A stretch of 64,000 nucleotides of DNA, taken from assembly GCA_938075415.1 (NCBI GenBank), contig CALJHC010000027.1, forward strand, positions 24,750 to 88,749, in the 5' to 3' direction. This document shows, one piece after another, positions 45,383 through 55,210 of the stretch. The notes under the pieces were generated by a model. It made no database searches. It had not been told where the DNA came from and was given only the letters and a program-made list of their open reading frames with translations. Positions within the stretch are counted from its first letter, which is position 1. Every line of letters starts with the position of its first letter. Source of the DNA: an uncultured Rubripirellula sp. (lineage in GTDB: Bacteria > Planctomycetota > Planctomycetia > Pirellulales > Pirellulaceae). The position numbers and the translations under genes were made by a program.

Positions 45383-48130
45383 TTACAGGTCATACGCCAT
45401 CATGGAGGCAACCAATGCAGTCCATCCCGTTTGATGACTTGCTCCTAGTCCGCGTCCTGAGTCGGCATGAAAGTATTCATAGAACAGCACAAGTTCATTC
45501 CAATCAGGTTGGTCATGGAAGAAAGGATCATCACCGTGTGAGGGCCGTTTTCCTTCACCGTTTTTTTCAAACAGCGAGATCAACCGGCGTTCGAGTTCCT
45601 CAGCCACCAGCATCAAGGTCATTTGATTGCCGCTGCCAGTTGGGCATTCAATCTTGAAGTCATCACCGTAAAACCCATGATAGCGTTTTAAGGATTGAAT
45701 TAACAGGAAGTTCATCGGGAACCAGATTGGTCCCCTCCAATTACTGTTGCCTCCGAACATCCCGCTATCGCTCTCTCCTGGTACGTAATCGACCTGGTGT
45801 TTTTGGCCACCGAACTTAAAAATAAAAGGGTTTTCGTGATGGGCTGCAGATAAACTTCGGATGCCGAACGGCGATAGAAATTCATCTTCATCAAGCATGA
45901 CCTCCAGCAGTCGTCGAAACCGATCTTCGGAGGGGATGGCAAGTAGTTTTCTGGAAGCGCTCTGGGGATCAGGTGTGTCCTGTTCCAGATAAGTCATGTG
46001 ATCGCTAAGGTTGCCCCGATGCTTGAGAAACCAGTCGGTTCGTCGGCGAAAACCAGGCAGGCGATCAATGATGGCATCATCCAGGATGACCCCAGTGGTC
46101 AGCGGAAGCAGGCCGACAAGTGAACGAACTCTAAGTGGAATGGATTCGCCATCGACGTAAAGATGATCGTAGTAGAATCCGTCCGCCTCGTCCCAGAGTC
46201 CGGAGCCATCCATCGAATTCATTGCTTCGGCGATGGCCACGTAATGCTCAAAAAACTTACTGGCCATATCCCCATAGGCAACATTGTCCTCAGCAAGCTC
46301 TATTGCGATTCGCAGCATCGATCCGCAATAGAATGCCATCCAGGATGTACCATCCGCCTGTTCAAGATGGCCTTTGGGAAGCGGTTTGCTGCGGTCAAAG
46401 ACACCGATGTTATCAAGTCCAAGAAAGCCCCCCGCGAAAATGTTCTTTCCCCGAGGGTCCTTGCGATTGACCCACCAAGTGAAATTGATCAGCAGTTTTT
46501 GAAATGCTCTTGCCAAAAAGACTTTATCTCTTTGGCGCGGCGGACCTGATGCTTTGTAAACTTGCCAGACACCCCAAGCGTGGACGGGCGGGTTGACGTC
46601 GCTGAGATTCCACTCGTAAGCGGGGATTTGTCCGCTTGGGTGCATGTACCACTCGCGAAGGAACAGGATCATCTGCTCTTTTGCGAACTCGGTATCCAAA
46701 CTTGCCATCGGAACCATGTGAAAGGCAAGGTCCCACGCGGCGTACCAAGGGTATTCCCACTTGTCCGGCATCGAAATGATGTCGCGATTAAAAAGATGTC
46801 TCCAGTCGCTGTTGCGACCTTTTTTGCGAGCTGTTTCAGCAGTGACACCATTGGGGTCACCATCAAGCCATGTGGACACTGAATAGTGATAGAACTGCTT
46901 GGTCCACAGCAAGCCGGCATAGGCTTGCCGCATGATATTCTGACGCTCGGTGGTCAACGTCTTGGGAATTCGCGTCGAGTAATATTCATCCGCTTCAGCA
47001 ATACGTTGTTCAAAGCATTGGTCAAATTGATCGTCAAATGCAACCTCGGCGTATTTTTCTGGTCGGTTCTCGCATTGCTCGCTAATCAGAATCGCGTCGG
47101 CTCTGGTCAAACGTAAACGAACAACTTTTGATTCCCCGGGAGCAAGATGATAGGTCAGATGGGGAGCGCACTTGGTTCCATTTTGCGAGGGGTTCACCAC
47201 ATGCGGTTCGCGATTGACCACGTAGCGATGGAATGCATCCTTATAGAATTCCGATTCGCAGGGCAGGTCGGGATGACGCTCGCGGTTGGTTTCATTATCA
47301 GTAAAAAGCCACTGTTGGGTTGCCATCTTTGCATCCCGGTTGCGGTTGTTGTTAGTGACCGCGGAAGTCGTGTCAGAAGGGTCCGACATTGCATCACATG
47401 CGAACCAGAAATGCTCGAGCGATGGATGTGATAATTGAACAACGCCATGCTTTAGATGCATGTTGGGGCGAGTCGTGCATCCCTCGTCATCGCACTGCCA
47501 CGTCCATGTGTTTCGGAAGAAAAGTTGTGGTAACAGATGAAGTGGAGCCGCCTGGGCGGCGCGGTTGGTAACTGTCAGGCGGATTAACAGGTCATTTGGC
47601 GAGGCTTTGGCATACTCGGCAGTGACATCGAAGTAGCGTGAGTCGTCAAAAACATGCGTGTCAAAGAGTTCATATTCTCGTTCGTCCCGACCGCGTTTGA
47701 TGTTAACCTCAACCAGTTCCTCGTAGGGGAAACGTCGCTGAGGGTATTTATAGAGCGCCTTCATGTAAGCATGGGACGGCGTACTATCGAGATAGAAGTA
47801 GCTTTCCTTGACATCCTCACCGTGGTTGCCTTCGGGGCCGGTGATACCAAAAAGTCTTTCTTTGAGAATTGGATCTTTGCCGTTCCATAAAGCGACGGAA
47901 AAGCAAAGACGAGCTTGGCGATCACAGATGCCAAGCAAACCATCTTCTCCCCATCGATAAGCGCGACTTCGCGCGTGATCGTGGGCGAAGTAACTCCAGG
48001 TCACTTCGCCGCCTTCACTGTAGTCTTCACGCACCGTTCCCCACTGACGTTCAGATAGGTACGGACCCCACCGTTGCCAGTTCAGCTCCCGTCTCTGAGA
48101 CTGCAGGAGTCGATGGTCTTCTGCCGTCAT
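45383..48130 (-). CDS. GH63/MGH1-like glycoside hydrolase
   Basis: 915 residues from ATG 48130, or 924 from a GTG at 48157; neither has a good ribosome-binding site. No signal peptide, so cytoplasmic. The N-terminal beta-rich half (RWGPYLSERQWGTVREDYS; SYFAHDHARSRAYRWGEDG) and C-terminal (alpha/alpha)6 barrel (MPDKWEYPWYAAWDLAFHMVP, NLSDVNPPVHAWGVWQVYK, EADGFYYDHL, NWRGPIWFPMNFLL, FYEYFHADSGRGLGASHQTGWTALV) are those of bacterial GH63 mannosylglycerate- or glucosylglycerate-hydrolase-like enzymes and uncharacterised glucosidases. Its start is 10-37 bases after the pgk stop, so the two are probably co-transcribed. Confidence 0.88.
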   Translation of the reverse strand: MTAEDHRLLQSQRRELNWQRWGPYLSERQWGTVREDYSEGGEVTWSYFAHDHARSRAYRWGEDGLLGICDRQARLCFSVALWNGKDPILKERLFGITGPEGNHGEDVKESYFYLDSTPSHAYMKALYKYPQRRFPYEELVEVNIKRGRDEREYELFDTHVFDDSRYFDVTAEYAKASPNDLLIRLTVTNRAAQAAPLHLLPQLFFRNTWTWQCDDEGCTTRPNMHLKHGVVQLSHPSLEHFWFACDAMSDPSDTTSAVTNNNRNRDAKMATQQWLFTDNETNRERHPDLPCESEFYKDAFHRYVVNREPHVVNPSQNGTKCAPHLTYHLAPGESKVVRLRLTRADAILISEQCENRPEKYAEVAFDDQFDQCFEQRIAEADEYYSTRIPKTLTTERQNIMRQAYAGLLWTKQFYHYSVSTWLDGDPNGVTAETARKKGRNSDWRHLFNRDIISMPDKWEYPWYAAWDLAFHMVPMASLDTEFAKEQMILFLREWYMHPSGQIPAYEWNLSDVNPPVHAWGVWQVYKASGPPRQRDKVFLARAFQKLLINFTWWVNRKDPRGKNIFAGGFLGLDNIGVFDRSKPLPKGHLEQADGTSWMAFYCGSMLRIAIELAEDNVAYGDMASKFFEHYVAIAEAMNSMDGSGLWDEADGFYYDHLYVDGESIPLRVRSLVGLLPLTTGVILDDAIIDRLPGFRRRTDWFLKHRGNLSDHMTYLEQDTPDPQSASRKLLAIPSEDRFRRLLEVMLDEDEFLSPFGIRSLSAAHHENPFIFKFGGQKHQVDYVPGESDSGMFGGNSNWRGPIWFPMNFLLIQSLKRYHGFYGDDFKIECPTGSGNQMTLMLVAEELERRLISLFEKNGEGKRPSHGDDPFFHDQPDWNELVLFYEYFHADSGRGLGASHQTGWTALVASMMAYDL

Positions 48131-48166
48131 GATTTGCGACTTGTTGATGATGCTCACGATCGTGCG

Positions 48167-49366
48167 TTAAGCGTCCAAATCATCAAGTAAATCCACTGCT
48201 GCAAATCGTTGGCCCTCGAGCATTGCCAAGCTGGCTCCACCACCGGTGCTTACGTGGCTTACCTGGTCGGCAAATCCCAGTTGGTCGACTGCCGCTGCGC
48301 TGTCGCCGCCACCAATAATGCTGATCGCATCGCCGTCGGCAACTGCCTGAGCCACAGCTTTCGTGCCTGCATCCATTGGCGGTTTTTCAAAGACACCCAT
48401 TGGACCATTCCATACAACCGTTTTCGCATCCTTGATAATTGTGGAATACTGCTGGGCAGTAACTGGCCCAATATCCATGCCTTCCCAGCCATCAGGGATT
48501 TCGCCCGCAGCGACCACCTGTTTGTTGCAACCCGCGATATTTCCAAAGTCATCGCCACAGTGGGTGTCACTTGGCAGGTGCAACTGATTGCCACCTTTTC
48601 CAATTAATTCTCGGGCAAGGTCGACCTTGTCCTTTTCAACCAAGCTATCACCCACCTTTCCGTCTTTTGCAAGAGAGAAGGTGTAAGCCATTGCGCCGCC
48701 GATTAACACGGCGTCACAGATGCCAAGCAGATTGTTGATCACGTTAATTTTGTCACTAACCTTGGCACCACCCAGAATTGCAACAAACGGACGTGCGGGT
48801 GTACTGATTGCATCAGTCAGGTATTGGATCTCTTTGGCAACGAGGTGGCCGACCACACGCGGCTTACCCTCCATTGCTTCGGGAACGGCCACCATGGAGG
48901 CATCTTTACGGTGACAGGTGCCAAAGGCATCGTTGCAGTAGGCGTCCGCCATTGACGATAGCTTGGCGGCGAATTCGCTGCAGCCTTTCTTCTCACCGCT
49001 ATTGAATCGCAGATTTTCAAGCACCAACACTTCACCATCTTTTAGTTCACCGGCTTTTGTGGAGGCGTCTTGATCCACCGTGTCGTTGGCCATCACAACG
49101 CTGCTATCAAGAATCTCACCGAGTCGTGCCGCAGCAGGTGCGAGGCTGAATTTTTGCTCAAAGCCCTCACCGGCAGGTCTGCCGAGATGGCTCATCAGGA
49201 TCAGTCGCCCGCCTCGATCAATCACGCTGCGAATGCTTGGAATCGCCATTCGAATCCGTCGGTCGTCGGTGATCTGCTGTGAATCATCCAGCGGTACGTT
49301 GAAATCCACCCGCATTAGAACGGTCGTACCCGCTACTTCGATCTGATCAATCGTTTTCTTGGCCAT
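48167..49366 (-). CDS. pgk: Phosphoglycerate kinase
   Basis: 399 residues, normal. Converts 1,3-bisphosphoglycerate plus ADP to 3-phosphoglycerate plus ATP in glycolysis and the reverse in gluconeogenesis. Motifs: VLMRVDFNVPLDD (substrate), LILMSHLGRPAGEG, VLVLENLRFNSGEKKG, FVAILGGAKVSDKINVINNLL, TVVWNGPMGVFE and the nucleotide-binding SIIGGGDSAAAVDQLG with VSTGGGASLAMLEG near the C-terminus. gap is not adjacent; a glycosidase gene follows in the same direction. A palindrome lies about 180 bases upstream. Confidence 0.98.
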   Translation of the reverse strand: MAKKTIDQIEVAGTTVLMRVDFNVPLDDSQQITDDRRIRMAIPSIRSVIDRGGRLILMSHLGRPAGEGFEQKFSLAPAAARLGEILDSSVVMANDTVDQDASTKAGELKDGEVLVLENLRFNSGEKKGCSEFAAKLSSMADAYCNDAFGTCHRKDASMVAVPEAMEGKPRVVGHLVAKEIQYLTDAISTPARPFVAILGGAKVSDKINVINNLLGICDAVLIGGAMAYTFSLAKDGKVGDSLVEKDKVDLARELIGKGGNQLHLPSDTHCGDDFGNIAGCNKQVVAAGEIPDGWEGMDIGPVTAQQYSTIIKDAKTVVWNGPMGVFEKPPMDAGTKAVAQAVADGDAISIIGGGDSAAAVDQLGFADQVSHVSTGGGASLAMLEGQRFAAVDLLDDLDA

Positions 49367-50058
49367 TGGAAAGCTTTCTCACTATGGAATGGTGGGACCG
49401 GTTGGATTCAATCTTCGTTTCTTTCGGTCGGGGCTCGTTGACTAGTCAGGATCGACTACTCTCGGCGCTCCGGTTGTTTGCAAATCAACTGAAGAACGTG
49501 CCTCTTGCGACGTGAAACTCAGTTGCAATGCCTTCACGACCAATCGGCGTGCAAATTTTGCACGCTATCAAGACGTTTCGCTGACCTTCGTCTGGAAGTT
49601 GGACAATTTTTGACTTGAATTAGGTTCCAAGGCAGCCCCCGTCAGGAGCTTGAAAATCGTTGGGGCCAATGCATCAAATCATTTTTGGTGCACTGAATGT
49701 TTTTTCCGGAACGAAAGTCCCTGTCGTTTTGATCAGCACTGGCTCAGCAAGATTCGGTCTATTTGGATCTTCCGAACCTCGGTGCGGCCAGACCCACCAC
49801 GATGGGTGGGTCGCTGTCTCAACCTTGAGGACAAATTTGCTCACGCAGCGGATTATCGAAAAACCTGGCTGGGTGTCGAGTCCCGGCCGCGGCGAGCTGA
49901 CCGAATGTCACGATTTTCTCAACTTGATTCGTTCTAGCGACCGAATAACACACAAGAACGTCACGTCTGAGTTGAGAATTTTTCGGTTTCATGTTTCACC
50001 GTTGGTGGGCGATTGGAAACAGCCGAACGGGACGTGACCCGAGTGAGAGGGGACATCG
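49367..50058. other. Divergent spacer with palindrome
   Basis: Between pgk (minus) and the gene at 50059 (plus). Short frames only. Contains a 19-bp palindrome at 49547-49565. Confidence 0.5.
49547..49565. promoter_or_regulatory. 19-bp palindrome, candidate operator near pgk
   Basis: GCGTGCAAA and TTTGCACGC are perfect inverted arms around a single T. Symmetric 9-bp half-sites with a short centre are typical of dimeric repressor sites. It lies 181 bases upstream of the pgk start. Operator role is inferred. Confidence 0.5.
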
Positions 50059-51090
50059 GTGTCGGGGGCAACGATCCGAGTATCATTGGTAGTGGAAGGG
50101 ATCTGCGCGTTATTGATCAGCGCGGCAGTTCTCGTACCCTCTCGATTGGACGCCGCGGAACCGCTGCGGCTGTTTCGATCATCCAAAGGTTCGAGCCCCT
50201 ATTTGCAGCGTCAGAAGGTGATTTCTGACCTCCCTCTGGACCGGCTCAAGCCTGAGGCGAAGGACCGCATTTTAAAAATTGCCAAGTCACCAACTCTTTA
50301 TCGCCGATTGCCAACTCAGGCGATCACGTGCGAGCCAGAGTTATTTCTTTTTCTGGCCAGAAAGCCAGAGGTGATGGTTGGGATCTGGGAACTGATGGGA
50401 ATCACCGAGGTCCAAACTAGTCGGACAGGCCCTTTTCATTTGGTCGCTGAGGATGGTAACGGGACCGAATGTGAGATCGATTTGGTGTACGGAGATCCGT
50501 CGATTCATCTCTACGTAGCAGATGGTAGCTACGATGGCACTTTGGTTGCGGCACCAATCCGTGGACGCGGTGTATTCGTTTTACGAAGCAGCTATGGAAA
50601 GGGAGCGAGCGGGCAGACCACCGTCACTGGTACGATCGACTGCTTTGTGCAGATTGATAATTTAGGGGCTGACCTAATTGCCCGAACGCTCAGTGGTTTA
50701 ATTGGACGGTCGGCCGATCACAATTTTGTTGAGACCGCTCGGTTCATGGGCCAGGTCTCGCTGGCATCTCAGCAAAACACCTCTGCGATGATTGACGTAG
50801 CCCATCGCATCTCTCAGGTGGAAATGTCGACTCGAGATGACTTCATTCGGATCATTTCGGATGTCGCTGGTCGGGCTGTCGCACAGATGCGTCCTGAGAC
50901 GATGGGGCCCGATTCGTCGGGTACAAGGACGTTGGGTACAAGGACGATGGGTACCAAAGCGATGGGCACCAAAACGATGGGTACTAGGGCGATCAACACC
51001 AGTGAGGTCACTGACGAGCACGATCATTTCGAGGCAAATTTGTATCGAGACCGGAGTGTTCGTGTTCCCACCCCTACCCGTGCTCGGTAG
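50059..51090 (+). CDS. Exported protein of unknown function with internal GT(M/K) repeats
   Basis: 343 residues from a GTG start with GAGAGGGG six bases upstream. Signal peptide about residues 5-33 (LVVEGICALLISAAVLVPSRLDAAE). The mature part (YLQRQKVISDLPLDRLKPEAKDRI; FLARKPEVMVGIWELMGITEV; GRGVFVLRSSYGKG; SALSGLIGRSADHNF-like) looks like a conserved planctomycete protein, but no family or catalytic motif is recognised. Five 15-bp repeats (50919-50993) encode a GTRTMGTKAMGTKTMGTRA segment near the C-terminus; period 15 keeps the frame. Basic C-terminal tail. Confidence 0.72.
   Translation: MSGATIRVSLVVEGICALLISAAVLVPSRLDAAEPLRLFRSSKGSSPYLQRQKVISDLPLDRLKPEAKDRILKIAKSPTLYRRLPTQAITCEPELFLFLARKPEVMVGIWELMGITEVQTSRTGPFHLVAEDGNGTECEIDLVYGDPSIHLYVADGSYDGTLVAAPIRGRGVFVLRSSYGKGASGQTTVTGTIDCFVQIDNLGADLIARTLSGLIGRSADHNFVETARFMGQVSLASQQNTSAMIDVAHRISQVEMSTRDDFIRIISDVAGRAVAQMRPETMGPDSSGTRTLGTRTMGTKAMGTKTMGTRAINTSEVTDEHDHFEANLYRDRSVRVPTPTRAR
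50919..50993 (+). repeat. In-frame tandem repeat, 15 bp x 5
   Basis: Units of the form GGGTACCAAAGCGAT, five consecutive copies with substitutions. They encode G-(T)-(R/K)-(T/A)-(L/M/I) five-residue units inside the gene 50059-51090. Confidence 0.92.
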
Positions 51091-51167
51091 GTTTTGCGCT
51101 CCGATGCGGGTTTTACTCGCCGATGCGGTTTCTGCGCTCCGATACGGTTTTTACTTGCCGATGCGGG
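51090..51167. repeat. Tandem repeat, about 19 bp x 4
   Basis: Directly at the stop of the preceding gene. Units alternate between a GCGCTCCGAT and a CTCGCCGATGC/CTTGCCGATGC version, each headed by GGTTTT or GGTTTC; first unit is 18 bp. Confidence 0.85.
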
Positions 51168-51459
51168 TGGTGGGCTCATTGCAATCGAATTGAGCATGCA
51201 TTGCGATCTTGAGTATTTCCTGTTCTCGAATCAGCAGGCACGAACTGTATCGAGATATAGCACTGTCGAGAGAACCCTGGCGTCAATGAGCATTCTTGAT
51301 TGCTTGCTTTGCTTCGATTTATGAGGTCCAAGCAGGGCAAACGTAGGCGATCTTCGCTTCGCTGCTGGACTTGCCCGATTGCCGGAAGCTGCAAGATCAT
51401 CGACACTGGCAGCATGGCGAGTCATGCCAATAGGTCTTTTTGATGGGTGAGAGAACGCG
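51168..51459. other. Spacer upstream of kdsA
   Basis: About 290 bases with no supported gene. GAGAG lies about 6 bases before the kdsA ATG. Confidence 0.45.
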
Positions 51460-52296
51460 ATGCCAATTCAGAATGTGAGGGTAGGAGATTATCAATGTGG
51501 ATCAGGGGCACCCTTGATGCTGATCGCGGGTCCCTGCGTTTTGGAGACAGTTGACCAGGCAATGAAAATTGCTGAAGTGCTCGCTGTATTGAATCAACGC
51601 AAAGATGTGAATGTTGTTTTCAAGGCTTCTTTCGACAAGGCCAATCGAACCAGCCTCGAATCATATCGAGGTCTTGGGTTAGAAGAGGGGCTTCGCGGGT
51701 TGGAGGAGATTGGTCGTCGTGCGGGTTTGCCAACCACCACGGATATCCACCTTCCTGAGCAGGCTGCGTCGGTTGCACAAGTCTGTTCATTAATTCAGAT
51801 TCCGGCTTTCCTCGCTCGCCAAACGGATCTGTTAGTGGCTGCATCCAAAACGGGGGTGCCATTGAATGTCAAGAAAGGGCAATTCATGGCTCCTGAAGAC
51901 ATGCGTTATGTGATTGACAAATCGGTTGGCAGCGGCGCTTCGGGGGTGATGCTGTGTGAACGTGGAACCTTTTTTGGATACGGCCGACTGGTCAACGACA
52001 TGCAATCACTCGTCATGATGCGTCAACTTGGCGTGCCGGTTGTTTTCGATGCGACGCACAGTGTGCAGCGTCCTGGCGGTCTCGGTGGAACAACGGGTGG
52101 GAATCGAGAGATGGTTGAACCGCTATCGCGGGCCGCGATCGCAATCGGAGTCGATGCTCTTTTCTTTGAGACTCATCCCGATCCTGAGAAATCACCGAGT
52201 GATGGTCCCAACATGGTTCCATTGGATCGTTTTACCGATTTAGTCGGTCGACTGCTTCGTCTTCGAGCGACGGTCTCGGAGTTGGACAACTTGTAG
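51460..52296 (+). CDS. kdsA: 3-deoxy-8-phosphooctulonate synthase
   Basis: Condenses phosphoenolpyruvate with arabinose-5-phosphate to KDO-8-phosphate for lipopolysaccharide inner core. 278 residues, normal. Motifs: LMLIAGPCVLET, VFKASFDKANRTS, GLPTTTDIHLPEQA, FLARQTDLLVAASKTG, VNVKKGQF (here LNVKKGQFM), MLCERGTFFGYG and FDATHSVQRPGG. The AGPC cysteine marks the metal-dependent class; the metal-independent class has Asn there. Presence of kdsA indicates an LPS-type outer membrane, as known for planctomycetes. Spacer with repeats upstream; no other kds gene adjacent. Confidence 0.97.
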   Translation: MPIQNVRVGDYQCGSGAPLMLIAGPCVLETVDQAMKIAEVLAVLNQRKDVNVVFKASFDKANRTSLESYRGLGLEEGLRGLEEIGRRAGLPTTTDIHLPEQAASVAQVCSLIQIPAFLARQTDLLVAASKTGVPLNVKKGQFMAPEDMRYVIDKSVGSGASGVMLCERGTFFGYGRLVNDMQSLVMMRQLGVPVVFDATHSVQRPGGLGGTTGGNREMVEPLSRAAIAIGVDALFFETHPDPEKSPSDGPNMVPLDRFTDLVGRLLRLRATVSELDNL

Positions 52297-52954
52297 TGGT
52301 CGGCCTGAATTGCGGGACAAGCCGGCAACGTGCACCGCGATAAGTAACAGCACAGTGCACCTGATAATGCTGACGCCTGCAGGGTGATCTTGGTCAGCGG
52401 ATCCAGAGGCTTCAGAAGATCCAGAAGTCAGTGGTGCTGGACCCTCCACCTGTCCCTTCAGTTCCAATTCAAGTTGGTTCGCCGAAAATCAACCGGTGTG
52501 GGTTTCAGAATTATTCCCGATGGGGTCACTGTTCTGCGTTCAGCAAATCGACAAGCCTGTTTGGGTGTCGACCTCCGTTGGCTCGGGGTGTTGTTTGTGT
52601 GTTAGTCGATGCAAGGCGACCATCAATTGGTTGGCTATGAATCGGGGTTTGATTAGCGGTTGATCGTTCCGGAGGGAATGAATATCGGTCTCGGGAAATC
52701 GGCGTCGCACGTGGGTGACCGAAAATAACCGAACCTTTTGCCAACTCAACATTGTCAGAGCAATCCTTACCACGATGAAAGCCACCGTTTTGCGGCATTT
52801 TTCCCGGCGATTGTCAGCGTTTCAATGGTTTCAGGAGGCCGATCTTCGTTGATCTCGTACAATAGAAATGAACAATTCCTCCCTTTCTCTCCTAATTGAC
52901 AACGCCTACGCACACGTCAACTTTTGGATTCTTGATCAACAGGTGCAAATTTCC
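52297..52954. other. Spacer upstream of lipoprotein gene
   Basis: Short frames only. A longer in-frame start for the lipoprotein exists at 52868 but would bury the lipobox too deep. Confidence 0.45.
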
Positions 52955-54775
52955 ATGGCATCATCGGCGAAGTCGACTTGTCCAACCTTAAAACGGCAGT
53001 TTTCTATTCAAACGCATGGGCAACCCAAACAGACGAGTGTTTCGACGCTGATGTTGGCGAATTGTCTCGTCTTGCCGCTGCTGATTTTTTTTGCCGGATG
53101 TGGCAACGACCTAGAGCGGGCGCGTCAGATTCAGACGAAGCGTCAAACGCAGTTGCAGTCTCAGTCGCAGCAGGATGATTTGGCAGAAGTGTTTGCGTTG
53201 CTGAAGACGTTTGTCGAGTTGAATGAGGAGAAAGCAACCCGTCAGATTGTTTACCATTTGAATCGTTGGAAAAACGAGCGAGATGTGAGTGATTTGACGG
53301 TGCCAGCACAGTTTACTGTGATAGAGGAATTGCTTTCAGCGGAGGATGCTGGGACTCGCATCGAATCAGTGGATTACCAGCCTTTGGATGTCCGTCATCT
53401 TCGTGACTCCTACCTTTTTCGACAAATCCTCGAATGGGCAGATCGTCCCGGAAGTGATGATCCGCTATTGGAATCTTGGTTGGTCGAGATGCAGGCCAAG
53501 TTGGGCGACGAAGATGCCACGAAGCTTCGCACAGTCGCGCGACTCTTTGATTGGACCGTTCGTAACATTGCGTTTGAGCCGATGGAACCTGCGGCGCCGC
53601 CTTTGACTCCGCCGCAACTTCCGTTTGGGCTCGAGCTGCAGGGGGCTGGTTATCGACAAACGGATTACAAGACGCTCTGGAGAGGCATCGGTGATGCACT
53701 GCAGCGTTCCGGAGTCTTTATCCAACTATGCCGGCAAGCCTCCATACCTGCCTTTGTTCTTGCTCGACAAGATGGCGAGACGGGCGAATTGTTGCCGTGG
53801 TGTGTCGCAGCTTTGATCGCGGATCAGGTCTATCTTTTTGAACCTGACCTCAGCACCTACATACCCGGACCCGGTCAGAACGGGATTGCCACGCTCGGTG
53901 AAGCGAGGCAGGATGCTTCTGTGATGCGCCGCCTGAACATTCCAGGTTTTTTTGACTATCCATTGTCAAAAGATGAGATTCAGCAATCGGTAGCCTTGCT
54001 GAATGTCATGCCCGAGACGGTGAGCGGACGCATGCAGTTTCTCGAGGCTGCTCTGACAGGCGATCGTCGCATGATCGTGTATCAGGAGATTGACACTCTC
54101 GCCGCTGAGATTGATGAAGTGTCCGGAATTGCCGGAGTGCGAATTTGGGAGATCCCTTACCTGGCGGATCTTTACGAGAAGGAAATGCTTGAGGTGTGTG
54201 AACGTGATCCACTGCTGAATTTTTGGTACCGTTCAGCGTGGGCCATTCTTGATGCCCCCATTGATATGTCTCGAGATTTGTCGCTCGGGCGTTGGAACCA
54301 CTTACGTGGTCAGTTTACCGACAACGAGGAAACCGATTCACAGGGGGCGAGGACCCTCTATCTAGCACAACGAGCGCCTGAGTTTGAAATCGACAAGTTA
54401 AAAATCGATGTCGATCTTCAGCAGGCTTACGGCGTCCGACGGGATCTAGGGATGGATCAGCAAACGTACGAAGCGCAACTGGCTCAGGCACAGCAGATCA
54501 TGCGGGACGGAAAGCGAACCGCAACCTATTGGATCAGCTTGATACAGTATGACGATGCTCGCTATCAGACTGCCGAGGGTTGGCTCGCCAAACGCGTTCT
54601 CCTTGAATCACAATTGTCGATTTGGGAAACCTCCGCTCGGTACAACCTGGCTCGATGTTTGGAGCGATTGGGTGAATCGGATCGGGCGATCGAGATCTAC
54701 AAGACAGATGGCGATGCACATGAGCATGGAAACCGAATTCGAGCCCGACTTTTTCAGAGAACGCTTCAAGATTAG
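52955..54775 (+). CDS. Lipoprotein with degenerate transglutaminase-like domain and TPR
   Basis: 606 residues from ATG 52955; a start at 53051 (MLANCLVL) is possible. Lipobox LLIFFAGC with Cys near residue 49. A transglutaminase-like region (about 200-330) shows FDWTVRNIAFEP, then GIGDALQRSGVFIQLCRQASIPAFVLA and YLFEPDLSTYIPGP. At the usual catalytic Cys position there is Ala, and the His and Asp motifs (HxW, DPT-like) are also not kept, so it is probably non-catalytic. C-terminal segment (about 520-600) contains a TPR (ARYNLARCLERLGESDRAIEIYK). Likely attached to a membrane on the periplasmic side; role unknown. Confidence 0.72.
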   Translation: MASSAKSTCPTLKRQFSIQTHGQPKQTSVSTLMLANCLVLPLLIFFAGCGNDLERARQIQTKRQTQLQSQSQQDDLAEVFALLKTFVELNEEKATRQIVYHLNRWKNERDVSDLTVPAQFTVIEELLSAEDAGTRIESVDYQPLDVRHLRDSYLFRQILEWADRPGSDDPLLESWLVEMQAKLGDEDATKLRTVARLFDWTVRNIAFEPMEPAAPPLTPPQLPFGLELQGAGYRQTDYKTLWRGIGDALQRSGVFIQLCRQASIPAFVLARQDGETGELLPWCVAALIADQVYLFEPDLSTYIPGPGQNGIATLGEARQDASVMRRLNIPGFFDYPLSKDEIQQSVALLNVMPETVSGRMQFLEAALTGDRRMIVYQEIDTLAAEIDEVSGIAGVRIWEIPYLADLYEKEMLEVCERDPLLNFWYRSAWAILDAPIDMSRDLSLGRWNHLRGQFTDNEETDSQGARTLYLAQRAPEFEIDKLKIDVDLQQAYGVRRDLGMDQQTYEAQLAQAQQIMRDGKRTATYWISLIQYDDARYQTAEGWLAKRVLLESQLSIWETSARYNLARCLERLGESDRAIEIYKTDGDAHEHGNRIRARLFQRTLQD

Positions 54776-55210
54776 AGCATCGTCGTCTCACATTGATTCG
54801 CACTGAGACCAATAAGATAGTGGGACCAATAAGATGTTGGTGCGATTGGGCGGATGATGGGGCGGATCACCCGCTCGCCTCTTGCTTCAAACAGAAGGGC
54901 TATGGTTTCGCCTTCAGGCCGGTTGGGTCACTTATTTGATTTCCTGTTGAGGTGTAAGCTGATCAACCTAGGCTCCGCCTCTTCGTGACAGTCGTGGATT
55001 CACGTCAGTGTCAGCATTTAATTAACGAAGCTTGCTCGATTCATGCCTCGTGAAAATCGAGACTTCCCACCCGTCGCAATCATGAGAATCCATTCGGCCT
55101 GCATCGAGTTCACTGGCTGCTCAGCTCGCCCGAAAATCTAAGCACCACTCCGATTTGGAGTGTCATTCTCGGCCTTGGGGAATGCTGAATGAGACCCAAC
55201 GTACTATGTT
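54776..55210. other. Convergent spacer with a small hairpin
   Basis: No supported gene. CACTCC/GGAGTG with loop GATTT (55146-55162) lies between convergent genes and may be a weak terminator. A short duplication GACCAATAAGAT occurs near 54807-54834. Confidence 0.45.
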
